From positions 1 through 61,918 of the forward strand of contig MNQT01000016.1 in assembly GCA_001915575.1 (NCBI GenBank): 61,918 nucleotides of DNA, in the 5' to 3' direction. Below, piece by piece: positions 37,501-44,020 of the stretch (positions are counted from its first letter, which is position 1; each line of letters opens with the position of its first letter). The stretch is from Bacteroides sp. CAG:1060_57_27 (GTDB lineage Bacteria > Bacteroidota > Bacteroidia > Bacteroidales > UBA932). Under the pieces are notes generated by a model. It was not told the DNA's origin and ran no database searches. It saw only the letters and a list, made by a program, of their open reading frames with translations. A program made the translations under genes and the position numbers.

Positions 37501-38286
37501 AGAGCAAAGGCTGCCGATCCTTCTCTCGAGCTTGTCGTGGAGCAGGCTGAGGCCGTTCCCGGAACCGCAGTGGTAAGGGTTGTGGACAAGGTGACCTCGG
37601 ATTTCTCGGAGTATGTGGTGAACTTCGGCATCAAGGGAGTCTCCGACGAGTTCAAGGCTTCCGCCCCCGCTTCCGCATGGACTGTCCTCAGGGAGGACAA
37701 GTCCGCGTGGAGCGTAGCTGACGGCGCCCTCAGGCTGACCACTTCCGAGGGAGACATAACCCTTGCGAACAACAACGCGTCGAACCTGTTCCTGCAGAGC
37801 GCGAACACGGACTGGACGGCCGATACCAGGCTCAGCTTCTCTGCCGAGCCCGGCTATCCCGCACAGAACGCCGGTCTGCTGGCATATCAGGACGACGACA
37901 ACTTCGTGAAGCTCTCCTACGGCGTATCCATGTCGCGCAGGGGCCCCGCAGGTGCATCCCTGCAGCTTCTCTGCGAGTCTGACGGATATACCACGGCGAG
38001 CGTGAACGTCAATGTCGAGGGCGTCGAGGACAATACTCTCTGGCTGCGTCTTGTCAAGAGCGGAAGCGAATACACCGCCTACTATTCGGTTGACGGCAGG
38101 AAGTTCGTCGAGGCCGGAAGCGTCAGCACCGTCCTCGAGGATGTCCAGGCCGGACTCATAGCCTGCGACGGTGCCATGCCCGCAATGAACTTCAGGGGCT
38201 TCGGCAGCGGCGCCCAGGCGCCCGAGACCGAGCCTGTGGATGTCGCGTTCGACTACTTCAGGATACGCAGCAGCGCTTCCAGATAG
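34519..38286 (+). CDS. Large multi-domain GH3 glycosidase (xylosidase/arabinofuranosidase type)
   Basis: 1255 residues, well above the usual 750-900. A short signal peptide (LLTLLYLLVSPLAAD) is followed by the GH3 N-terminal barrel with nucleophile Asp262 in GYVTGDCSAIED. The GH3 C-terminal domain is split by a CBM6-like insert at about 425-585 (GSWTAYEGVDLTDVDKITFG, IIEARVNSASGNLLSTLEA, QTLYLVYN). A fibronectin III-like domain (about 765-840), a bacterial Ig-like domain (YVSNNPAVLSVGSDGVVKAE) and a C-terminal concanavalin-like domain of about 200 residues (NAGLLAYQDDDNFVKLSYGV) follow. It likely removes terminal xylose or arabinose and binds the polymer. Confidence 0.9.
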   Translation: MRLLTLLYLLVSPLAADDSTPIYQNPSYSFEERAVDLVSRLTLEEKESLLGNNMAAVPRLSVRQYNLWSEALHGVLSGPNPSVGLEGPTSYPGSVALGSSWDPDLLKREASAIADEARAIYQTGTKGLTFWSPVVEPVRDPRWGRTGESYGEDPFLSAVMSSAFVRGLMGDDPRYLKAVPTAKHYFANNSEFDRHVSSSDMDSRDMREFYLYPYKELIENDALPSIMSSYNAVNGIPTSAGTFYLDTLARRTYGMKGYVTGDCSAIEDIYTGHYYVETAEEAAAAGLRAGVDSDCGNVYQRATIAAYEQGLLSMAEIDRALVNVFTIRMRTGEFDPAPMVPYAMFPPETVNAERYQALAMEVATRTPVLLKDETVPGTSVKALPVDLSTVKSIAVIGPQADEVELGPYSGRPEESSRISPYKGISDYIADKGLDIDVKLATGGSTKSKSNLLYVAYFELTKSDGSTTRYDATKFSASSEGITVGSGMGSEEQVRSIDDGSWTAYEGVDLTDVDKITFGVNIPTEGGIIEARVNSASGNLLSTLEATRASGKRVGGVYGASTPMEADVLRLGLNGPQTLYLVYNAPQDEEIAPETLRAAEEADVAFVFVGTDENTATEEADRLTLDLPGNQVELIKAVASVNPRTIVVMQTLGCVEVEEFKDIDNVSGILWTGYNGQAQGAAIAKILFGDVTPGGKLNATWYKSVKDLPHITDYTLRGGEGKNGRTLWYFDKPVSYEFGYGISYTEFEYSDARISSSAITPDDKVTVSVDVTNVGDYDGDEVVQVYVSTPESPASAQRPIKRLKGFKRVTIPVGQTKTVEITIDCSDLWFWDMEEDRICYDGGRYDFEIGSSSKDIRAVVSAEMDPAFTPELKVVVADCGASVLRQGETAKTSFTACLTDDSFIDPSEASVRYVSNNPAVLSVGSDGVVKAEGQGVATVTVYVEYEGVTRSGSYAVKVMPDLSLASLTVGGKSVLKAGVSQYSVLGKASAAAPEVRAKAADPSLELVVEQAEAVPGTAVVRVVDKVTSDFSEYVVNFGIKGVSDEFKASAPASAWTVLREDKSAWSVADGALRLTTSEGDITLANNNASNLFLQSANTDWTADTRLSFSAEPGYPAQNAGLLAYQDDDNFVKLSYGVSMSRRGPAGASLQLLCESDGYTTASVNVNVEGVEDNTLWLRLVKSGSEYTAYYSVDGRKFVEAGSVSTVLEDVQAGLIACDGAMPAMNFRGFGSGAQAPETEPVDVAFDYFRIRSSASR

Positions 38287-38292
38287 CCGTAT

Positions 38293-39207
38293 ATGCGCGT
38301 AAGACTTGTTTTCTTCATCATGGCTCTGGCCTGGCTCCTCTGCCGGCCGGAGCCTTGCTTTTCGCAGCAGGGGTTCCGCTATGTGGATGTCGCTCCCTTT
38401 GCAGGCGGATTCGCCGTGCTGGATTCAGTCGGTGTGGTGCGTCTGTGTTCTGAAGACGGCGTCCCGGGGGACACGCTGGCCTTCAGCCCCGGCGGCGGAA
38501 AGGTGCTGTCGCTTGCGTCAGTGCAGGATGCGCTCGTTGCGGCCGGAGATTCCGCTCTCGTATGCCTGCTCGACGGACGCTATACGGACATGCGCTATCC
38601 GGGAGGACGGATTGCCGGCATCTGCGGCTTCCGCGGCGCAGTGGCCGCAGTCTCCACCGACGGAACCGTGTATTTCTGGGACAGCCCGTTCTCTGTGCCT
38701 AAGAGGGTTCCTTTCGTCACGAAGGGTCTCCCTGTCGGCATAGCAGGAGGGAGCGAGCTGTGCTGCGCCCTTACCGACAGTTCCGAACTGGTGATAGTCG
38801 ATGCATCCCTGCATGCCGAGGTGTTCGGGTTCAACGAGAACTATTCTGCCTATTACGGAAGCGTGGAGCTGATCTGCGCTGCCGCAGGCGCCGGGTCGCT
38901 GTGTGTAGCCGGCAAGGACGCATCGGGGGAGCCTGTGGCGTATGTGTCCTCTAAGGGGAAGGTCTGGAGCGAGCGGCCTCTGGAATATACTCTCGGCGGC
39001 AGGCCCCATGTCCTGCGCGCGCTGCCTGTCGCCGCGGCCTATAACGCATATTCCGACGAGTTCGTGCTCGTCTGCGACGACGGCACGCTCTTTCATCTTC
39101 CGGCCTGCTCGCACTGCAACTATCCGGAATTCCCCTCGTCTGGCCGTCTTGCCCGTATTGCCTTCAACGGGGAGCGCTATCTCGCTGTCGGCGACAGCCT
39201 TTACTGA
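38293..39207 (+). CDS. Secreted beta-propeller-like protein of unknown function
   Basis: 304 residues. A signal peptide (LVFFIMALAWLLCRPEPCFS) precedes six or so short beta-rich repeats with a hydrophobic strand then a small-residue turn: FAVLDSVGVVRLCSEDG, DALVAAGDSALVCLLDG, GAVAAVSTDGTVYFWDS, ELCCALTDSSELVIVDA, SLCVAGKDASGEPVAYVS and FVLVCDDGTLFHLPA. This reads like a WD40/PQQ-type propeller but no named family is evident. It starts 6 bases after the GH3 stop, so the pair is likely one transcript and it may assist glycan capture. It converges on the TrpB-like gene. Confidence 0.65.
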   Translation: MRVRLVFFIMALAWLLCRPEPCFSQQGFRYVDVAPFAGGFAVLDSVGVVRLCSEDGVPGDTLAFSPGGGKVLSLASVQDALVAAGDSALVCLLDGRYTDMRYPGGRIAGICGFRGAVAAVSTDGTVYFWDSPFSVPKRVPFVTKGLPVGIAGGSELCCALTDSSELVIVDASLHAEVFGFNENYSAYYGSVELICAAAGAGSLCVAGKDASGEPVAYVSSKGKVWSERPLEYTLGGRPHVLRALPVAAAYNAYSDEFVLVCDDGTLFHLPACSHCNYPEFPSSGRLARIAFNGERYLAVGDSLY

Positions 39208-39242
39208 TGCCGGGGCCCGCCGTTTCCTGTCTGGAGCCGGTG

Positions 39243-40559
39243 TCAGAACCCGGGAGCGTCCTGCATCGAGCCGGAGAGATACTGGTCGTATGCGCTCATG
39301 TCCACGAGTCCGTGGCCCGAGAGGTTGAACAGTATCACCTTGCCCTCTCCGCTTTCGCGGCATCTGAGGGCCTCGTCCACCGTAGCGGCTATCGCGTGGC
39401 ATGACTCGGGAGCCGGGATTATCCCTTCCGTCCTTGCGAAAAGGCATCCTGCCCTGAACGAATCGGTCTGCCTTATGTCCACCGCCTCTATCAGTCCGTC
39501 CTTCTTGAGCTGGGATACTATGGCTCCTGCTCCGTGGTAGCGCAGGCCTCCGGCGTGTATGTTGGCAGGCTGGAACTTGTGCCCGAGGGTGTACATCGGT
39601 ATCATTGGCGTATAGCCCGCCTCGTCGCCGTAGTCGTACCCGAACTTTCCCTGTGTAAGCTTGGGGCAGGATGCGGGCTCGGCCGCGATGAACCTCGTGG
39701 CGCGCTCTCCGCTCAGATTGTGCCGCAGGAACGGGAAGGCTATGCCTCCGAAGTTCGAGCCGCCGCCGAGGCATGCTATGACTATGTCGGGATATTCCCC
39801 GGCCAATTCCATCTGTTTTTCGGCCTCGAGCCCTATCACGGTCTGGTGCAGGGAGACATGGCTGAGTACCGAGCCGAGGGCGTACTTGCAGTTAGGAGTC
39901 ATGGTGGCGAGTTCTACCGCCTCGGAGATTGCCGTGCCGAGTGAACCCTGGCAGTTCGGCATGGCGGTGATTATGTCCTTGCCCGCGCGGGTCGACATCG
40001 AGGGGGACGGGGTTACCTGTGCCCCGAAGACCTGCATCATGCTCCTGCGGTAAGGCTTCTGCTCGTAGCTTATCTTGACCTGGTAGACGGCGCATTCGAG
40101 TCCGAACACCTTGCAGGCGTATGAAAGGGCAGCTCCCCACTGGCCGGCTCCCGTCTCCGTGGTGACGTTGGTGACTCCGTCCTGCCTGCAGTAGTAGGCC
40201 TGCGCGAGCGCGGAGTTGAGCTTGTGCGAGCCTATCGGACTCACGCTCTCGTTCTTGAAGTATATGTGGGCAGGCGTGTCCAGCGCCTTTTCAAGGCCGT
40301 ATGCGCGCACCAGAGGAGTGCAGCGGTAGTTCGCATATTTCTCCCGCACCTCGCCCGGGATGTCTATCCACCTGTCGCTGCTGTCGAGCTCCTGGTCTAC
40401 GCAGGCCGTCGCGAACAGGGGATACATGTCTTCCGGAGTGACGGGCTTGTGTGTCTTGGGATTGAGCATGGGCTGCGGCCTGTTCTTCATATCGGCCGTT
40501 ATGTTGTACCACTGCCTGGGGATCTGGTCTTCGGGGAGGAGGTATTTCTTCTGCTTCAT
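39243..40559 (-). CDS. TrpB-like (TrpB2-type) PLP-dependent enzyme
   Basis: 438 residues, of the longer TrpB2 class rather than the 400-residue TrpB1. The PLP lysine is in SPIGSHKLNSALAQAYYC, the glutamate of the indole site in VTTETGAGQWGAALSYACKV, and the phosphate-binding loop in CLGGGSNFGGIAFPFL. TrpB2 enzymes can make tryptophan from indole and serine and are active without TrpA; some salvage indole. No trpA or other trp gene is near. It has its own strong promoter in the 40560-40670 region. Whether it makes tryptophan or acts on another substrate cannot be told here. Confidence 0.92.
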   Translation of the reverse strand: MKQKKYLLPEDQIPRQWYNITADMKNRPQPMLNPKTHKPVTPEDMYPLFATACVDQELDSSDRWIDIPGEVREKYANYRCTPLVRAYGLEKALDTPAHIYFKNESVSPIGSHKLNSALAQAYYCRQDGVTNVTTETGAGQWGAALSYACKVFGLECAVYQVKISYEQKPYRRSMMQVFGAQVTPSPSMSTRAGKDIITAMPNCQGSLGTAISEAVELATMTPNCKYALGSVLSHVSLHQTVIGLEAEKQMELAGEYPDIVIACLGGGSNFGGIAFPFLRHNLSGERATRFIAAEPASCPKLTQGKFGYDYGDEAGYTPMIPMYTLGHKFQPANIHAGGLRYHGAGAIVSQLKKDGLIEAVDIRQTDSFRAGCLFARTEGIIPAPESCHAIAATVDEALRCRESGEGKVILFNLSGHGLVDMSAYDQYLSGSMQDAPGF

Positions 40560-40612
40560 AATATGTGCTGTTTCTGGATAACAGTGTGCGGTCTGTTGTT
40601 TTGCGCGGAAGA

Positions 40613-40642
40613 CAAAGTTAAGTTTTTTATGTTCTTGTGCAA
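40613..40642 (-). promoter_or_regulatory. Promoter for TrpB-like gene
   Basis: On the minus strand TTG (40642-40640), 19 bases, TAACTTTG (40620-40613), a near-perfect Bacteroidota promoter. Confidence 0.7.
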
Positions 40643-40660
40643 TGCCTCGGCATTAATTTG

Positions 40661-40668
40661 TAAATTTG
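40661..40668 (+). promoter_or_regulatory. Promoter -7 box for ybaK
   Basis: TAAATTTG puts the transcript start near 40675, so the hairpin and mini-ORF described next would lie in the ybaK leader. Confidence 0.55.
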
Positions 40669-40679
40669 CCGGAAACAAA

Positions 40680-40709
40680 CTTGGGCCTCGATTCACATCG
40701 AAGCCCAAG
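40680..40709 (+). promoter_or_regulatory. Hairpin in ybaK leader
   Basis: CTTGGGC + TCGA pairs with TCGA + GCCCAAG around TTCACA, with one C/A mismatch, giving 11 pairs near the 5' end of the transcript. It could protect the RNA or take part in attenuation with the mini-ORF at 40731. No T-run follows, so it is not a standard terminator. Confidence 0.55.
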
Positions 40710-40730
40710 CGATTCTAACCAATTTAACCT

Positions 40731-40766
40731 ATGAAAAATCTATTCCGGTTTATTTTATTTCAATAA
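40731..40766 (+). CDS. Possible 11-residue leader peptide before ybaK
   Basis: ATG to TAA gives MKNLFRFILFQ, three Phe in 11 residues, ending 10 bases before the ybaK ATG and not in its frame. The spacing would suit translational coupling. The position behind a promoter and a stable hairpin makes a leader peptide plausible, but the ORF is so short that chance is a real alternative. Confidence 0.35.
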   Translation: MKNLFRFILFQ

Positions 40767-40776
40767 GCGTGCCAAA

Positions 40777-41241
40777 ATGCAGAAAACTAATGTGGCAAGG
40801 CTGCTCGATGCGGCCGGTATCGGATATGAGCTCGTTCCGTATGAATTTACGGAAGACGACCTTTCGGCGCAGCATGTCGCCGCGCAGCTCGGAGAGGATA
40901 TAGAGCAGGTCTTCAAGACCCTGGTGCTGCGCGGCGACCGCAACGGGATCTTCGTCTGCGTGATTCCGGGCGACTTCGAAGTCGACCTGAAGCTTGCGGC
41001 GAGGATCTCGGGCAACAAGAGCTGCGCCATGGTGCATGTGAAGGAGCTTCTCGCACTTACTGGGTATATCCGCGGCGGTTGCTCTCCGATCGGGATGAAG
41101 AAGGCGTATCAGACCTTCATACACGAGTCTGCACTGCTCTACGACCATATCTATGTGAGTGCGGGTATCCGCGGCCTCCAGCTGAAGATAGCCCCCGGGG
41201 ACCTGTTCGCGTATACCGGCGCAGGAATCTATCCCCTCTGA
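40777..41241 (+). CDS. ybaK: Cys-tRNA(Pro)/Cys-tRNA deacylase YbaK
   Basis: 154 residues, the full size of the YbaK/EbsC family. YbaK hydrolyses Cys mischarged on tRNA-Pro in trans. Family marks are the N-terminal TNVARLLDAAGIGYELVPYE, QVFKTLVLRG with the key Lys, and GGCSPIGMKK near residue 100, where the GxxPxG loop binds the tRNA end. The stop is at 41239-41241. It is expressed from its own promoter behind an unusual leader and is convergent with the tRNA-Ala gene. Confidence 0.93.
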   Translation: MQKTNVARLLDAAGIGYELVPYEFTEDDLSAQHVAAQLGEDIEQVFKTLVLRGDRNGIFVCVIPGDFEVDLKLAARISGNKSCAMVHVKELLALTGYIRGGCSPIGMKKAYQTFIHESALLYDHIYVSAGIRGLQLKIAPGDLFAYTGAGIYPL

Positions 41242-41282
41242 AAAAAAACGGAAGGAGGAGACCCTGCGGCCTCCTCCTTCCG
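41241..41282 (-). terminator. Terminator for the minus-strand pfkA-side transcript / tRNA-Ala
   Basis: Read on the minus strand, CGGAAGGAGGAGG pairs with CTCCTCCTTCCG, followed by eight T, just behind the tRNA gene and abutting the ybaK stop. Confidence 0.8.
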
Positions 41283-41285
41283 GTG

Positions 41286-41358
41286 TGGAGCATAGGGGGA
41301 TCGAACCCCTGACCTTCAGATTGCGAACCTGACGCTCTACCAACTGAGCTAATACCCC
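41286..41358 (-). tRNA. tRNA-Ala (anticodon CGC)
   Basis: 73 bases fold into a full cloverleaf: acceptor GGGGTAT / ATGCTCC, D arm GCTC-AGTTGGTA-GAGC, anticodon arm TCAGG-TTCGCAA-TCTGA with anticodon CGC, T arm AGGGG-TTCGATC-CCCCT and discriminator A. The G3-U70 wobble pair, the identity element of alanine tRNA, is present and confirms the assignment. The CCA end is not encoded. It reads GCG codons, fitting a GC-rich genome. It lies 25 bases after the pfkA stop. Confidence 0.93.
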
Positions 41359-41383
41359 GTAGTATGCAGTCCTGCGCCGATGT

Positions 41384-42355
41384 CTATATCGACAGTATGC
41401 TCAGGACATTTATTAGTTCCCTGTCTATGGGCTTGTCGATCTTGATAGCGCGCGATATGGGCACATACGCTATCTGGTCGTTCTTTATGCCTACCATTAT
41501 GTTCCTCTGGCCTTCCTTGAGGGCTTCTATCGAAGCGACTCCGAGACGGCTTGCGAGTATCCTGTCGAATGCGGTGGGTGTGCCTCCGCGCTGCAGGTGT
41601 CCGAGTATCGACACGCGCACCTCGTACTGGGGATATTCCTTGCGCACGCGCTCGGCATAGTGCATCGCGCCTCCGTCGGCCTCCGATACGAGGACTATGC
41701 TGCTGTTCTTGCTCTTGCGTATTCCGCGTCCGATGAAGGTCGCGAGCTGGTCGATGTCGGTGTTGTCCTCGGGGATGATCGCAGCCTCCGCGCCTGCGGC
41801 GATAGCGCTGTTCTGCGCGAGGAACCCCGCGTCCCTTCCCATGACCTCGACAAAGAATATGCGGTCGTGGCTCGTCGCCGTGTCGCGTATCTTGTCGACG
41901 CACTCGACTATCGTGTTGAGAGCCGTGTCGTAGCCTATCGTGGAGTCGGTTCCGTAGAGGTCGTTGTCTATCGTTCCGGGCAGGCCGATTACGGTCACGT
42001 CATGCTCGCTTGCGAGCAACTGTGCTCCGGCAAGCGAACCGTTGCCGCCGATTACTATCAGCGCGTCTATGCCGAACTTGCGGATGTTGGCATATGCCTT
42101 GTCGCGTCCTTCGGGCGTGCGGAACTCGTCGCTGCGCGCCGTCTTGAGTATGGTGCCTCCCCTTTGTATGGTGTTGCTTACATTCTCGTTGGTGAGCTCC
42201 TTTATGTTGCCCATTATCAGGCCTTCCCAGCCGCGGTATATGCCGTAGACCTTCCAGCCTTCGAAAATCGCGGCCCTGGTGACGGCCCTTATGCAGGCGT
42301 TCATGCCGGGCGCGTCGCCTCCGGATGTGAGTACTCCTATGCTTTTAATGTCCAT
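41384..42355 (-). CDS. pfkA: ATP-type 6-phosphofructokinase
   Basis: 323 residues, the standard PfkA size. The start [20 protein letters not shown], catalytic [12 protein letters not shown] (Asp as base), [12 protein letters not shown] and [13 protein letters not shown] are all ATP-type. The exception is the Mg-binding motif: most ATP-type enzymes have GGDGS, but here the codon is AAC, giving IGGNGSLAG. It lies 54 bases after the transporter gene and 25 before the tRNA, on one minus-strand run. Together with the PPi-type enzyme at 29819, the cell has two routes at this glycolytic step. Confidence 0.95.
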   Translation of the reverse strand: MDIKSIGVLTSGGDAPGMNACIRAVTRAAIFEGWKVYGIYRGWEGLIMGNIKELTNENVSNTIQRGGTILKTARSDEFRTPEGRDKAYANIRKFGIDALIVIGGNGSLAGAQLLASEHDVTVIGLPGTIDNDLYGTDSTIGYDTALNTIVECVDKIRDTATSHDRIFFVEVMGRDAGFLAQNSAIAAGAEAAIIPEDNTDIDQLATFIGRGIRKSKNSSIVLVSEADGGAMHYAERVRKEYPQYEVRVSILGHLQRGGTPTAFDRILASRLGVASIEALKEGQRNIMVGIKNDQIAYVPISRAIKIDKPIDRELINVLSILSI

Positions 42356-42409
42356 TTCAGATGAGTAAAACTAGGCAAATATAGCAATATGCCGGGAGCA
42401 ATGCAAGTT

Positions 42410-44008
42410 TCAGACAAGGAATCCTGCCATGAACTGTATGCACAGTATCAGCAGCACCATTGCGATAGGGTAGACCGTGGCGTATGCGACTCCGGGGATG
42501 TTGCTGTCGACCATAGAGTCAGCCGCCGCAAGGCCCGGGGTGCTCGTCATACCTCCGGTGAGCGTACCGAGCAGGTCGAGCATGGACACCTTGAAGCAGA
42601 AGATTCCTATCAGCGAGGCGGCGATGAGCGGCACGAGCGTTATCAAGGCGCCGACTATGAACATCGACCAGCCGCTTTCCTGGAACGTGGCGACGAGGTT
42701 CTGTCCTGCCGAGGTGCCGACCTCTGCGAGGAACAGCAACAGTCCTATCTGTCTGAGGAGCTGGTTCGCAGAGCCGGAGAGGGTCCAGAGTATGGGGCCT
42801 GTCTTGCCTACCGCACTGAGTACGAGCGCGGTGAGAAGTACGCCTCCGGTAAGTCCGGGCGAGAAGCTGATTCCTCCGGGGAAGGTGATGTTGAGCTTGC
42901 CTACCAGCACACCCAGCACGATTCCGAGCGCAATGGGCAGGAAGTCGGTGTCGGAGAGCACTTTCTGGTTGTTGCCGAACAGGTTGGACACGCCCTTTAT
43001 GCCTTCGGTCTCGCCGACCACGGTGAGCTTGTCGCCGAACTTGAGGGCGAGGTCGGGGGAGGGGGTGATGTCGATTCCGCTTCGGCGTACCCTGGTGACC
43101 GTACAGCCGAAGTTCTGCTGGAGGTTGAGGCTGCCGAGGTTCTTTCCGACCATGTCCTTGCGGCTGACGAGTATGGATTCCACGCTCTGCTGCTTGGTGA
43201 GCGGGAGCTCTCCCGAACTGCGCTCGCCGATGAGCATCGACAGCTGGCTCAGGGATTCTTCCGTACCCACGGCCTGCAGCACGTCACCTTCCTTGACCAC
43301 ATATCCGGCGTAGGGCATCAGTATGCGCTCTCCGCTCTTGATGCGCGAGATGACGGCTCCGGTGACGGCGCGTATGCTGAGCTGCGCCAGCGTGCGTCCG
43401 AACACCATTCTGTTTGTCACCTTGAAGGTGCAGGTGCCGAGCTCGGGATACTTGCCCGTGCGCTCCTTCTCTATCCTTTCGGCCTCCTTGTTGAGGTCGA
43501 CCCTGAACAGCTTGGGCAGCAGCTTCACGAACAGTATCACTCCTATGACTCCGAAGGGATAGGCGATACCGTAGGCTATCGAGGCCAGCGACGAGCCGGT
43601 GCTGTCGATTGCCACGGCAAGTCCGGGCGTACTGGTGAGCGCGCCGGCGAGCAGTCCGACTATGCTGGGCGTGTCGAGGTGGAACAGGTATTTCATCGCG
43701 ACGGCGGTCAGGGCCGCGGAACCTATTATTATCGCGGTCAGGATTATGAGCACCTTGCCCTTGCTCCTGAACGAGCTGAAGAATCCGGGACCGGCCTGTA
43801 TGCCTATCGTGAATATGAACAGCACGAGTCCGAGATCTCCGAACTCCTTGGGTATCACCACTCCGAAGTGGCCGAAGGCCAGGGCCACGAATATCACCGC
43901 CGAGATGTCGAGCGACAGCCCCTTTATCTTGACCCTTCCGAGCAGGAAGCCCAGCGCTATTATCACGAACAGCGCGAAGTATGACGACTGTAGCAGTTCT
44001 GCAAACAT
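42410..44008 (-). CDS. AspT/YidE/YbjL-family transporter
   Basis: 532 residues. Two half-repeats of about five membrane helices each (about 5-160 and 375-530; LVIITAIIIGSAALTAVAMK is not repeated, but LVLFIFTIGIQAGPGFFSSF and LLLFLAEVGTSAGQNL are equivalents) flank two cytosolic RCK_C/TrkA-C domains (about 200-350; GERILMPYAGYVVKEGDVLQ, DLALKFGDKLTVVGETEG). This is the layout of the aspartate:alanine exchanger family AspT and E. coli YidE/YbjL. The exact substrate is unknown, probably a dicarboxylate or amino acid. It starts 12 bases after the dipeptidyl-peptidase stop and may import or export peptide breakdown products. Confidence 0.88.
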   Translation of the reverse strand: MFAELLQSSYFALFVIIALGFLLGRVKIKGLSLDISAVIFVALAFGHFGVVIPKEFGDLGLVLFIFTIGIQAGPGFFSSFRSKGKVLIILTAIIIGSAALTAVAMKYLFHLDTPSIVGLLAGALTSTPGLAVAIDSTGSSLASIAYGIAYPFGVIGVILFVKLLPKLFRVDLNKEAERIEKERTGKYPELGTCTFKVTNRMVFGRTLAQLSIRAVTGAVISRIKSGERILMPYAGYVVKEGDVLQAVGTEESLSQLSMLIGERSSGELPLTKQQSVESILVSRKDMVGKNLGSLNLQQNFGCTVTRVRRSGIDITPSPDLALKFGDKLTVVGETEGIKGVSNLFGNNQKVLSDTDFLPIALGIVLGVLVGKLNITFPGGISFSPGLTGGVLLTALVLSAVGKTGPILWTLSGSANQLLRQIGLLLFLAEVGTSAGQNLVATFQESGWSMFIVGALITLVPLIAASLIGIFCFKVSMLDLLGTLTGGMTSTPGLAAADSMVDSNIPGVAYATVYPIAMVLLILCIQFMAGFLV

Positions 44009-44020
44009 GTTTCCGCAGGT

